Source of the DNA: Labilithrix sp.
Lineage (GTDB): Bacteria > Myxococcota_A > Polyangia > Polyangiales > Polyangiaceae
Length of the DNA: 64,000 nt
Direction: 5' to 3'
NCBI GenBank assembly: GCA_019637155.1
Contig: JAHBWE010000012.1
Span: 1-64,000, forward strand
Shown: piece after piece, positions 25,601-34,023 of the stretch
Position numbering within the stretch: position 1 is the stretch's first letter
Layout of the letters: every line of letters starts with the position of its first letter
Made by a program: the position numbers and the translations under genes
The notes under the pieces: generated by a model
What the model was told of the DNA's origin: nothing
Seen by the model: only the letters and a program-made list of their open reading frames with translations
Databases searched by the model: none

Positions 25601-26577
25601 CAGAAGCTCAAGCGAAGCGCTCCGCCGCCGAGTCCCGGCGCGATGCGCGGAGATAGGGTCGCCGCGTCGCGATGACCGCGTAGCGCCAAGAACAAGACGA
25701 CTCCCGCTCCCGCCGCGAGCGCCCCCGCCGCGATGAAGGAGGCGCCCGCGAGGTTGCCGGCGCTGTCGCGATCGTCACGCAGCTGCCTCGCACGCTCGCA
25801 GTCGGGGCTCGCGGACGAGCGGCAGTCGAGGGCAGGAAGCGCCCGCGCATCGTCGACGGCGCTCGTTGCCTGGCCGTGAAACACGACGCCCACTACCGCC
25901 CCCGCGATCGCGCCGAGGCCGAGGCCGCCCGCGACGAAATAGAGCGCGCGGTCGGAGCGCGGCTCCGGTTCGGAGGGTGGCAGCGTCGTGGAAGGAGGAG
26001 GCGGCGGCGGCGCGGGCGCGTCGGTCGGGAACGTGATCGTGACGCTCTCCTCCTTGCCCGCAACCGCGGCCACCTTCGTCGTCGCGTGCTTCTCCCCGAG
26101 CGTCGCCTCGAGCGTGTGATTGCCGGGCTCGACGTCGATCGGCTCGTCGAGCGCGCCCTCGTACCGAGCTCCGTCGATGCTCAACGCGGCGCCGGCCGGC
26201 GCCTTCACGGAGAGACGCGCGAGCTTGGCTTCGAGCTCGGCGACGTACGACTTGCCTTTTTGGAGGTTGTTCGGATGAAGAGTCGGCATCTTCATCGCCT
26301 GGCGGAAATGGCGAATCGCGTCGACGGATTTTCCGAGCACCTGCTCGGACGTCGCCATCGCAAACAGGATGTTCGCGGTCGGATAAACCGAATAGGCCTT
26401 CTTGAATCGCTCGAAGGCGTCGGCCTCGCGCTTCTGGTCTGCGAGCGCGCGACCCTCCTTCATCAACGTCTCCGCCTCGACCCGCCGCGGGTCCTCGTCC
26501 GCACCGGCGATACCCGCGGACGAAACATGCGCGCCCACCAGGGCGGCGACAAGCAAATAGGCTCCAAGTCGCGACAC
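25600..26577 (-). CDS. TPR-like and PEGA-like membrane protein
   Basis: The protein has 325 residues from GTG 26577, two bases after the kinase stop. Signal-like N-terminus LGAYLLVAALVGAHVSSAG. Residues 30-110 are helical with a TPR pattern (EAETLMKEGRALADQKR, AFERFKKAYSVYPTAN). Residues 120-175 are a PEGA-like domain (LSIDGARYEGALDEPIDV, PGNHTLEA). A Pro-rich linker and two transmembrane segments follow (FVAGGLGLGAIAGAVVGVV, and SFIAAGALAAGAGVVLFLAL). This organisation is common beside Ser/Thr kinases in Polyangia. It is probably an envelope protein of the same signalling unit. Confidence 0.82.
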   Translation of the reverse strand: MSRLGAYLLVAALVGAHVSSAGIAGADEDPRRVEAETLMKEGRALADQKREADAFERFKKAYSVYPTANILFAMATSEQVLGKSVDAIRHFRQAMKMPTLHPNNLQKGKSYVAELEAKLARLSVKAPAGAALSIDGARYEGALDEPIDVEPGNHTLEATLGEKHATTKVAAVAGKEESVTITFPTDAPAPPPPPPSTTLPPSEPEPRSDRALYFVAGGLGLGAIAGAVVGVVFHGQATSAVDDARALPALDCRSSASPDCERARQLRDDRDSAGNLAGASFIAAGALAAGAGVVLFLALRGHRDAATLSPRIAPGLGGGALRLSF

Positions 26578-26579
26578 GC

Positions 26580-28022
26580 TCAGTCTCCGATGCTGGGTTC
26601 GAAACGCGCGTTCGAGCTCGACGCGCTGGCCGGTGGCGCCGCCGGTCGCCGCACGGACGTGGAGGGGGGCGCGACGACCGAGGCAGCAGGCGCGGAGGCG
26701 CTCGAAACGACGTGCGGCTCCTCTCCGCTCGGGACTTGCTCGGAGCCACCATCGGCGATGGCGGCGAGAGGCAGAGCCGACGGAGGCTCGGGCGCAAGCG
26801 AAGGCGAAGGCGACGGCGACGGCGCAGCCGACGTGCGCGTCGCCGGTGCTGGCCGAGGCACGAATGCCACGATCAGCGCCGCGCCACCGAGCCCGATGAC
26901 CGAGCCCGCCACGATCGCAGCCGTCGTGCTCTTCCGAAACCACACCGTCCGCGGGAGCACCGACGACGAGAACGGCGCGCTCGGCTCACGAGGAGCACGG
27001 TCGTGCGCAGCGCTCGGCTCCGGGGCGCCGACCTCCACCGCCTTGACGATGGCGGTGAGCGACGCCTCGGTGCGCGCGTTCAACGGCACGACGCCGCCGA
27101 GCGCGAGGGATGCGTTCGAGGCGTCGAGGTCGTCGCGGTCCAGCTCCGCGAGCTCACGCGCGAACGCCGCCGCGCTCGGTGGACGTCTCGCAGGGTCCTT
27201 CTCCAACGCCGACGCGACCGCGTCGTCGACCGCGCGAGGCACCCACGGCAACAGCTCCGACAGGCGCGGCGGGACCGCGTGGAGCGTGGCCTGCGCCATC
27301 GCGTCGAGGTCGTTCGTGTGAAACGGGAGCTTCCCCGCCAGCATCTCGAAGAGCAGCACCGCGGCCGCGTAGACGTCGGTCCGGGCCGTCACCGGCTGAC
27401 CGAGCAACTGCTCCGGCGCCATGTAGCCCCACGTCCCCGCCATCGAGGTGTTGCGCAGCGAGACCGTCGCGACGCCGAAGTCGAGGAGCTTCACCGTCGA
27501 CTCGTCGTTCTTCGGCGAGTGGAGGAACACGTTGTCCGGCTTCACGTCCCGATGCACGAGCGGAGGCGTGTGAAGATGCGCGCAGTCGAGCGCCGAGAGG
27601 AGCTGGCGGATGATCTTCGCCGCGACGCGCGGCGGAAGCGTGTTGCGCTCGGCCAGGACCTCGCGCAGCGACCGGCCGTGGAGGAGCTCCATCGCGAAGA
27701 ACGGCGTCCCGTCCGCCAGCACGTCGTAATCGAACACGCGCACGATGTTGGGATGATCGAGCTCCGCGAGCGCACGGACCTCACTGCGGAAGCGTCGCAG
27801 TTGATCCGCGTCTTTGGTCAGGTACGAGCGCATCACCTTGACGACGCAGCGGATGCCCGGGTGCTTGATGCACTCGTAGACGACGCCCATCGCGCCCTCG
27901 CCGACGACGCGCACGATGACGTATTTGGTCCCCGGCAGCCGCTGGTTCGGCGCGAATCCCTCGCCGTCGCCCTCGACACGCGCCTCGTCAACCATCTCCC
28001 GAGCAGTATACACGGGCTCCAC
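26580..28022 (-). CDS. transmembrane Ser/Thr protein kinase
   Basis: The protein has 480 residues (ATG 27995 is a possible later start). The kinase domain spans about 30-290: glycine loop VGEGAMGVVYE, VVKVMRS lysine, HRDVKPDNVFLH catalytic loop, LLDFGVAT, then GYMAPEQLLG. One transmembrane helix follows near 370-392 (TAAIVAGSVIGLGGAALIVAFV) and then an Ala/Pro/Ser-rich external tail. All catalytic residues are present, so it should be active. It is the first gene of an operon with the PEGA-like gene and both beta-helix lipoproteins. Confidence 0.95.
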   Translation of the reverse strand: MEPVYTAREMVDEARVEGDGEGFAPNQRLPGTKYVIVRVVGEGAMGVVYECIKHPGIRCVVKVMRSYLTKDADQLRRFRSEVRALAELDHPNIVRVFDYDVLADGTPFFAMELLHGRSLREVLAERNTLPPRVAAKIIRQLLSALDCAHLHTPPLVHRDVKPDNVFLHSPKNDESTVKLLDFGVATVSLRNTSMAGTWGYMAPEQLLGQPVTARTDVYAAAVLLFEMLAGKLPFHTNDLDAMAQATLHAVPPRLSELLPWVPRAVDDAVASALEKDPARRPPSAAAFARELAELDRDDLDASNASLALGGVVPLNARTEASLTAIVKAVEVGAPEPSAAHDRAPREPSAPFSSSVLPRTVWFRKSTTAAIVAGSVIGLGGAALIVAFVPRPAPATRTSAAPSPSPSPSLAPEPPSALPLAAIADGGSEQVPSGEEPHVVSSASAPAASVVAPPSTSVRRPAAPPASASSSNARFEPSIGD

Positions 28023-28430
28023 GATTGCCTTCGATTTCCGCGGGCGGCCCGCAGCTGCACGTCGTTCTGATCGGCGCCGCGCCGCAGGACGAGCCCTACG
28101 GCGACAGGATCTACGATGCGTGGGCAGCAGGCGAAGCCGAAGCTGCCGACGGGAACGCCGCCACGAGGTGCGTCTCGCTGCTCTTGCTCATGGGAGACCT
28201 CGCGCCGGATGTCAGGGCGCGAGGAGAATCCGGGTCGAGGGGCCAGGCATGCTCTTCAAACATGCGGCGCTGGTACGCGGCGAGGCCAACGACACCGCTC
28301 CTCCACGCTACGCGGCTTCTACCTCCTACGCGTTCGCTCGCCTCGGGAAGGGCACGCGAGGCTGAGCCGCGCGTGAGCGCGACCAACCCGTAGGACGCGG
28401 CATCGGAGTGAGCGGGGTACATTGCTCGGA
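28023..28430. other. intergenic region without a supported gene
   Basis: A gap of 408 bp between the divergent kinase and phosphoesterase genes. One plus-strand frame (28025-28393) reads a short globular-looking stretch, LHVVLIGAAPQDEP, and then turns into low-quality sequence. It may be the remnant of a gene, but no ribosome site, family or partner supports it. Base use is more mixed than in the flanking genes. Confidence 0.4.
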
Positions 28431-29627
28431 ATGGGTCTCTTCGGCGGACTTACCGCGGCTGCGTGGGCCACGGTCGTGCTGGCGGCGTGGGTCGTCCGCA
28501 ACCGGCTGTTCGCGACGTTCGTCGGCGTGCTCGGCGGCATCTACTCGCTGAGCGCGCTCGGGCTCGCGGGGGCGTTCGCGAAGTTGCCGTATGGGCTCGT
28601 CGTGTTCGGCGCGTTCCACGTCACCGCATACCTCAACTTCCTCGGGCTCGTGCGGCCGCGGATGCGGGGGCTCGCGTATCGGGTGCTCGTGAGCTGGCCG
28701 GCCGCGTTCATGATCGGCGGCACGCTGCTCGGCATGCCGTGGGCGGTCCTTCGCGGGCTCGGCTTCGAGCCGTGGGGGCCGTGGATCCCCTACGCGCTCG
28801 CCGGCGTCGGCCTCCTGCAGTCGCTCACCACGAAGCGGCGCGAGGTCGACGTGTCGCTCGACGGGATGCGCGTCGAGACCGTGCGCCCGCACCCGCACGG
28901 CGGCGCGCGGGAAGAGCGGCCGCTCCGCATCGTCCAGATCTCCGACCCACACCTCGGGCCGTTCATGTCGGTGAAGCGACTGCGGCGCATCGCGGAGCGC
29001 GCGGTCGCGGCCAAGCCGGACCTCGTGCTCCTCACCGGCGACTTCCTCACGATGGAGTCGCAGAGCGATCCCGACCTCCTGCTCAATGCGCTCGAGCCGC
29101 TCCGCGCGCTGCCGGGCCGCGTGTTCGCGTGCAATGGGAATCACGATCACGAGGCGCCCGCGATCGTGAAACGCGCGATGGCGGAGAACGGCATTCCGCT
29201 CCTCGTCGACGAGAGCGTCGTCGTCGACACCGAAGCAGGGCCGGTCCAGATCCTCGGAATGGACTTCGTGTGGCGCGACCGCGAAGAGCACATGCGCGAG
29301 GTCTGCGCGCGTCATCCGCGCGTGACGGGCGCCACGCGCGTCATCCTCTTGCACGATCCCGGCGCCTTCAAGCACCTCCCCGAAGGCGAAGGGGACCTCG
29401 TCCTCTCCGGTCACACGCACGGCGGACAGGTTGGGCTCGTGAGCCTCGGGCTCTCGTGGACGTTCTTGCGCCTATTTGGCATTCGGATTCCCGATCATGG
29501 CTTCTGGGCGCGCGGCACCGATCGGATGTACGTGCACAGCGGGACTGGCCATTATGGATTCCCGCTCCGCCTCGGCGTGCCGGCGGAGGAGACGGTCCTC
29601 CGCGTGCATCGCTCAGCCGCGGTGTGA
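28431..29627 (+). CDS. membrane metallophosphoesterase (YkuE/YaeI type)
   Basis: The protein has 398 residues from ATG 28431 (TTG 28422 is an alternative). About 140 N-terminal residues form several transmembrane helices. A calcineurin-like phosphoesterase domain follows with all metal-binding motifs: QISDPHLGPF, LLTGDFLT, CNGNHDHEAP, LLHDPGAF and LSGHTHGGQVG, then HYGFPLRLG. The family includes enzymes acting on UDP-diacylglucosamine and cyclic nucleotides; substrate here is unknown. Its 3' end overlaps the convergent kinase gene by 15 bases. Confidence 0.9.
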   Translation: MGLFGGLTAAAWATVVLAAWVVRNRLFATFVGVLGGIYSLSALGLAGAFAKLPYGLVVFGAFHVTAYLNFLGLVRPRMRGLAYRVLVSWPAAFMIGGTLLGMPWAVLRGLGFEPWGPWIPYALAGVGLLQSLTTKRREVDVSLDGMRVETVRPHPHGGAREERPLRIVQISDPHLGPFMSVKRLRRIAERAVAAKPDLVLLTGDFLTMESQSDPDLLLNALEPLRALPGRVFACNGNHDHEAPAIVKRAMAENGIPLLVDESVVVDTEAGPVQILGMDFVWRDREEHMREVCARHPRVTGATRVILLHDPGAFKHLPEGEGDLVLSGHTHGGQVGLVSLGLSWTFLRLFGIRIPDHGFWARGTDRMYVHSGTGHYGFPLRLGVPAEETVLRVHRSAAV

Positions 29628-30491
29628 GTGATGTGAGTGGTGTGTGAAGAGCGCGTGCGCGAGCTCGGCGCCGGGGTCGACCGAGCCGTGCCGCTTCGCG
29701 AGCTCCTCGAGCGTGTCGGCGACGCGGTCGACCGAGGTCGGGCGCGCGGCCGGGAACTTGGCGACGAGGCGGGCGACGAGACGCGCGAGGTCACCCGCCG
29801 CGGCGGGACAGAGCTGCTCGATCGGCGGCGCCGACTCCTCCATCACCGCGCGCGCGACGCCGGTCTCCGTCGCGGCGCGCCAGAGCGGGCGGCTCGCGAG
29901 GAGCTCCCACAGCACGACGCCGAGCGCGAAGAGGTCCGTGCGCGCGTCGACCGCGAGGCCCGAGAGCTGCTCCGGCGCCATGTAGCCCGCCTTGCCGCGG
30001 ATGAGACCCGTCGCCGTCGCGAAGCGGTTCGTCTTCGCGATGCCGAAGTCGAGGAGCCTCACCTCTCCGCCGCGCGTGACGAAGATGTTCGTCGGCGAGA
30101 CGTCGCGATGGACGATGCCGTACGGCTGGTCCGCTTCGTCGCGGAGGCCGTGCGCGTACGCGAGGCCGCGCGCGACGCCCGCGCCGACGAGACACGCCTC
30201 GCGCGGACCCAGCCCCGAGGCGGAGCGGAGATCGCGGCCGAAGAGGCGCGGCATCACGATGTACGGGAGGCCGTCCTCCTCGCCGACCTCGCAGACCTCG
30301 ACGATGTTGGGATGACGGAGGCGCGCGGCGATCTCCGCCTCGCGCAGGAACATCTCGAGGAGATCGGCCTCGTCCTGGAGGTGCTCCTTCACGCGCTTGA
30401 TCGCGACCTCCTGACCTGCGCCGTCGCGCGCGAGGTAGAGGTCGGCCATCCCGCCGCTCGCGAGGAGTCGTTCGATGCGATAGCGCTTCAC
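29613..30491 (-). CDS. soluble Ser/Thr protein kinase
   Basis: This is a kinase domain of about 292 residues from GTG 30491 (VKRYRIERLLASGGMADLYL). An in-frame ATG at 30557 would add 22 residues but would overlap the start codon of the divergent gene, leaving no promoter, so the later GTG is preferred. Key motifs: VAIKRVKE, HRDVSPTNIF, LLDFGIAK and GYMAPEQLSG. There is no transmembrane segment or sensor region. The tail is His-rich (THHSHHSHRG). Divergence from an FHA-domain regulator suggests that the regulator reads its phosphorylation. Confidence 0.9.
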   Translation of the reverse strand: MKRYRIERLLASGGMADLYLARDGAGQEVAIKRVKEHLQDEADLLEMFLREAEIAARLRHPNIVEVCEVGEEDGLPYIVMPRLFGRDLRSASGLGPREACLVGAGVARGLAYAHGLRDEADQPYGIVHRDVSPTNIFVTRGGEVRLLDFGIAKTNRFATATGLIRGKAGYMAPEQLSGLAVDARTDLFALGVVLWELLASRPLWRAATETGVARAVMEESAPPIEQLCPAAAGDLARLVARLVAKFPAARPTSVDRVADTLEELAKRHGSVDPGAELAHALFTHHSHHSHRG

Positions 30492-30555
30492 GCGCAGCGG
30501 AGCGTAGCTCGCTTCTCGCCGCCGTTGGCTCGCGCCATGCAGGTATGCTCCGCCC

Positions 30556-31803
30556 ATGAGCACCCGCACGATCGCGGCACGAAAGACGGACCCTTCGACC
30601 TCGGTACGACGCGGGCTCGTCGTACGGATCGAGGCCGGTCCCGGAGGAGCGAAGAGCGAGGAGAGCGCGGCGGGGCCGGTCGTGATCGGACGCGCCGACG
30701 GCGTCGAGATCCGCGTCGCCGATCCGAAGGTCTCGCAGTTCCACGCCGAGCTCGACGCGACCGACGAAGGCGTGATCGTCAAGGACCTCGGGAGCACGAA
30801 CGGGACCTGGCTCGGCGAGGTCGCGGTCGAGCGCGCGGTGGTGCCGGCGGGGTCGCAGCTCCGCATCGGCGACACGACGCTGGTGGTGGACCTCGGTCCG
30901 CCCGCGCCGCCGCGGCGCTCGAAGGCGACGGCGTTCGGCCCGCTCGTCGGCGCGTCGGCGGTGATGCGCGAGACCTATGCGCACCTCGAGCGGCTCGCGG
31001 CGTCGCACGATCCGGTGCTGCTCGAGGGCGAGCCCGGCACCGGCAAGAGCATCGCGGCGCGCGCGTTGCACGAGAACGGCCCGCGGAAGGACAAGGCGTT
31101 CATCGTCGTCGACTGCGTCGCGCTCGCGCCGAACGTCGCCGCGGCGTTGTTCGCGCGCGGCCCGGACGGCGTGTTCACCGCCGCGGCGGGCGGCACGATG
31201 TTCTTCGACGAGATCGCGGTCCTCTCGCCGGACCTGCAAGAGAAGCTGCGCGTCGCGATCGCGGAGCACGAGGAGGACGTGCGGTTCCTCTGCTCGACGT
31301 CGCGCCGCCTGCGCGAGCTCGTCAACGGCGGTGGGTTCAGCGAAGACCTGTACCTCCAGCTCGCGAAGGCGCGCGTGAAGCTGCCGGCGCTGCGCGAGCA
31401 CGCGGAGGACATCAAGCCGCTCGTGCAGCACTTCCTCACGCTCATCCCGGAGGGCGAGGAGGTCGTCCGCGCGATCGACGCCGGCGCGCTCGACACGCTC
31501 GTGCGCCGCAACTACGCCGGCAACGTGCGCGAGCTGCGCCACATCGTCGAGCGCGCGGCGCGCCTCGCGGAGGGCGGGAGCGTGACGGCGGACGACGTCG
31601 CGTTCGAGCGCATGATCGACGCGCCGATCGAGCCGTTCAAGGAGGCGAAGCGCACGATCGTCGACGAGTTCGAGCGCGACTACCTCGCGCGGCTCCTCGC
31701 GCGCTCGGGCACGAACGTGTCGCGCGCGGCGGCGCTCGCGGGGATCGAGCGACAGAGCTTGCGCGATCTGCTCAAGCGGCACGGCCTCCGCGACGAGGGC
31801 TGA
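30556..31803 (+). CDS. FHA-domain AAA+ regulator with a degenerate sigma-54 loop
   Basis: The protein has 415 residues. FHA domain at about 25-115 (VVIGRADGVEIRV, VSQFHAELD, DLGSTNGTWLG). The AAA+ domain has an intact Walker A GEPGTGKS near 157 and Walker B-like TMFFDEIAVL near 214, but the GAFTGA loop that touches sigma-54 is replaced by GVFTAA and the following helix is about 12 residues shorter than in the regulator at 2183. A Fis-like helix-turn-helix is present at the C-terminus (NVSRAAALAGIERQSLRDLL). It may regulate without sigma-54 or act as an inhibitor, which is inference. It is divergent from a kinase gene. Confidence 0.9.
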   Translation: MSTRTIAARKTDPSTSVRRGLVVRIEAGPGGAKSEESAAGPVVIGRADGVEIRVADPKVSQFHAELDATDEGVIVKDLGSTNGTWLGEVAVERAVVPAGSQLRIGDTTLVVDLGPPAPPRRSKATAFGPLVGASAVMRETYAHLERLAASHDPVLLEGEPGTGKSIAARALHENGPRKDKAFIVVDCVALAPNVAAALFARGPDGVFTAAAGGTMFFDEIAVLSPDLQEKLRVAIAEHEEDVRFLCSTSRRLRELVNGGGFSEDLYLQLAKARVKLPALREHAEDIKPLVQHFLTLIPEGEEVVRAIDAGALDTLVRRNYAGNVRELRHIVERAARLAEGGSVTADDVAFERMIDAPIEPFKEAKRTIVDEFERDYLARLLARSGTNVSRAAALAGIERQSLRDLLKRHGLRDEG

Positions 31804-31936
31804 CGCGCGACGCCGGGTGGCGGACAGCCGTCACCCGCGCGATCCGTCATTTCCTACGTCCGCGGCGCCTCTCGCTGCGCAGATCTCCGCGCTCACGCAC
31901 AGGTACGCAGCTTGATGTGCGTGTGGGCGGAGGCTG

Positions 31937-32866
31937 ATGATGAAACGAATCCTTGGGTTGATGATCGGGTGTGTCGTGCCGCTCGCGGCGGCCTGTGCGG
32001 CGCCGACGGACGAGGAGGCCGGCTCGACGAGCGCGGCGATCGTGATGCCCGCGTGCGGGACGCCGCTCAACGAGATCGACGGGGTGTGGGCGTACTCGAA
32101 CGGCTGGGCGGAGGGGACGGGCCAGTCGTGCGCGGGCGTGACGGCGCTCGGCACGCTGCGCTACCAGTGCGTCGAGTACGCGCAGCGCTACATGAATCAG
32201 GTCTACGGGATCACGCCCGTGTGGCCGGTCGCGTACGCCGCGCAGATGTGCGCCTCGAACCCGGCGGGGACGAAGACGCACTGGGTCGGCGACGGCTATC
32301 AGCCGAAGCGCGGCGACCTCGTCGTGTGGCGCACGAACACGTGGGGACACGTCGCGGTGATCAAGCGCGTGGTGCCGGGCGGCCTCGAGATCGTCGAGCA
32401 GAACGGCGCGTGGTCGGCGAACGGCACGCGCACGCTGACCGGCAACGGCGGCGCCGCGTGTTTCATCAGCGCGAACGCGAACACGGGCTCGGGCTCGGGC
32501 TCCGGCGGCTCTTCGGGAGGAACGTCGAGCGCGACGGGTACGTGCGGGCTCGGCGACGGTCTCTACTGCGGGGGCAACGGCGCCGGCACGGACAAGGGCG
32601 CGCTGTATCGTTGCACCGGAGGCCGCCCGACGCTGGAGCAGCGCTGTTCGATGGGCTGCGAGTGGATGCCGGACGGCCAGAACGACCGCTGCCGCACGAA
32701 CGCCCATTGCCCACTTGGTAATGGGCATTACTGCGGAGGTAATGGGGTGTCGGGGAGCTCGAATGTCCTCTTCGATTGCCGAAATGGCGTCATCACCCCC
32801 GTCGAACGGTGCGCGAACGGATGCCGTCGCATGCCGAACGGCCTCAACGACGTGTGCGGCGGATGA
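31937..32866 (+). CDS. CHAP-domain peptidoglycan hydrolase with Cys-rich repeats
   Basis: This is a 309-residue lipoprotein (lipobox LAAACAAP). The CHAP amidase/endopeptidase domain covers about 45-180, with catalytic Cys in YQCVEYAQRY and His in WGHVAVIK; the PKRGDLVVW box is also typical. A Gly/Ser linker is followed by two Cys-rich repeats of about 48 residues that share YCGGNG, ERC or QRC, GC and MP-x-G-x-ND. These repeats are seen on secreted myxobacterial hydrolases and may bind wall material. The stop overlaps the ATG of the following lysozyme-like remnant. Confidence 0.92.
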   Translation: MMKRILGLMIGCVVPLAAACAAPTDEEAGSTSAAIVMPACGTPLNEIDGVWAYSNGWAEGTGQSCAGVTALGTLRYQCVEYAQRYMNQVYGITPVWPVAYAAQMCASNPAGTKTHWVGDGYQPKRGDLVVWRTNTWGHVAVIKRVVPGGLEIVEQNGAWSANGTRTLTGNGGAACFISANANTGSGSGSGGSSGGTSSATGTCGLGDGLYCGGNGAGTDKGALYRCTGGRPTLEQRCSMGCEWMPDGQNDRCRTNAHCPLGNGHYCGGNGVSGSSNVLFDCRNGVITPVERCANGCRRMPNGLNDVCGG

Positions 32867-33282
32867 GGGCGCTCGCGCGTGCGGGGGTCCCGTGCGCGCG
32901 AGTCGTGCTCGCGGTGCACGACAACGGCGACGGCAGCGTCGATCGTGGCATCTGGCAGATCGACTCGGGCGCCTGGCCGATGCACTCGACGTCGTGCGTG
33001 TTCGATCCCGCGTGCAACGCGCGCGCGAGGGTCGACATCAGCGGCGCGGGCGCCGGCGTCGCGGGGTGCACGAGCGCGGAGGCTCCGGAGACGGAGCTCG
33101 GCTACCGCCGGCTCGGTCTCGCGCGAGGTCGGGATCGGCTGCCTCGGCGCGGCGCGTCGAAAGGTGGACGGTGCCAATGGGAAGAGAACAGCGCGGCGTG
33201 CGACGGAGGCTTGCTACGCTGCGGGGCATGGCGGAACAGCGGCGCGTGCTCGAGGACTGCATCGGTTGGTCGACCGAGGTGA
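32863..33282 (+). pseudogene. remnant of a lysozyme-like/transglycosylase gene
   Basis: The frame from ATG 32863 (overlapping the CHAP stop) reads a recognisable lysozyme-like block, DGSVDRGIWQIDSGAWP, then CVFDPACNARARVDIS. In intact proteins this block is preceded by the catalytic Glu in an A-x-A-E-S-like helix. Here only LAVHDNG remains, so the catalytic residue seems lost. After about residue 75 the frame turns into Arg-rich sequence and runs into the next gene. It is best read as a decayed second cell-wall hydrolase that once followed the CHAP gene. Confidence 0.65.
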
Positions 33283-33452
33283 AGAAGGGCGAGCTACGCA
33301 CGAGCGCGAACGCGATCCCGACGCCGCTCGCGCAGGGGGAGACGGTGGAGGTCGTCCAGACGGGCCTCGGCGTCGATCCGCAGAGCATCATCGTGCAGAC
33401 GGGCGCTGGCACGAAGCTCGAAGTCCGGGCGCGCTTCCTCGGCCCGGCGTAG
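33228..33452 (+). CDS. small protein of unknown function
   Basis: This is a 74-residue protein, MAEQRRVLEDCIGW at the start, with a regular beta-prone sequence (VEVVQTGLGVD, SIIVQTGAG, KLEVRARFLG). No family was recognised. It begins inside the end of the lysozyme-like remnant frame. Codon use is normal for the genome, and the frame has a proper start and stop, so it is probably real. Confidence 0.55.
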   Translation: MAEQRRVLEDCIGWSTEVKKGELRTSANAIPTPLAQGETVEVVQTGLGVDPQSIIVQTGAGTKLEVRARFLGPA

Positions 33453-33478
33453 GCACGCGCGATGCACTTCGCGGAGCC

Positions 33479-33721
33479 ATGAGCCGCGAAGAGATCATCG
33501 CGAACGAGGCATGTCCGGCGGAGTATCGCGTGTCCTCGTATCTCGAGGGCCTCGAGGAAGGCGCCCGCGACGCGCGCCGGCGTTGGCTGGTGACGTACCT
33601 CGCTGGCGCGGGCTTCGTCGCTGTCGGCTTCCTGACATCGATCGGCGTCCTTCCGACAGACGCCGCGGGCCTCGCCGCCGGCGCAGGCGCTGCAGCGGTC
33701 GGCGTCGCGATGGCCCGCTGA
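33479..33721 (+). CDS. small membrane protein
   Basis: The protein has 80 residues. A charged N-terminal half (SREEIIANEACPAEYR, then a coiled EGLEEGARDARRRW) is followed by two hydrophobic segments (LVTYLAGAGFVAVGFLTSIGV and AAGLAAGAGAAAVGVAMA). No family is recognised. The stop is directly followed by the 28-bp repeats. Confidence 0.6.
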   Translation: MSREEIIANEACPAEYRVSSYLEGLEEGARDARRRWLVTYLAGAGFVAVGFLTSIGVLPTDAAGLAAGAGAAAVGVAMAR

Positions 33722-34023
33722 CCCCACGCCGCGCTTCAATCCGGCCCGAGGCCCGTCGCCCTTCTTCCTCACGCCTGGGCCCCTCACCCTTCTTCCTCAC
33801 GCCTGGGCCCTTGGCCCTTCTTCCTCACGCCTGGGCCCTCGCCCCTTCCTCCTCACGCCTTGGGCGCGCACGCGAGCGCCCCTTCATTCGCATGCCTGAG
33901 CGCTCTGAACTACAGCGATGACGTGAAGAGCCCCCGGGCCGTCGACCGGCCGCTCGATGCCGAGGACGAGCTCGAGCGACTCGAGGTTCCGCGGGTTGTG
34001 CGGGTCGCGGTACGCTCGTGGGG
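33722..34023. other. intergenic region with a 28-bp tandem repeat
   Basis: A gap of 302 bp. The first part holds the tandem repeat described separately at 33761-33866. The rest shows no gene, although the frame upstream of the lipoprotein start stays open for a short way. Confidence 0.6.
33761..33866. repeat. 28-bp tandem repeat, nearly four copies
   Basis: Units start at 33761, 33789, 33817 and 33845, exactly 28 bases apart. The shared core is CTTCTTCCTCACGCCTGGGC; the last seven or so bases vary, and the fourth unit is incomplete and altered. One strand is pyrimidine-rich throughout. Confidence 0.9.

Noticed and set aside
28025..28393. Possible small gene with LHVVLIGAAPQDEP
   Set aside because: The start looks protein-like but the rest is not, and no homologous family or ribosome site is visible. 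It is kept only as a note in the intergenic entry.
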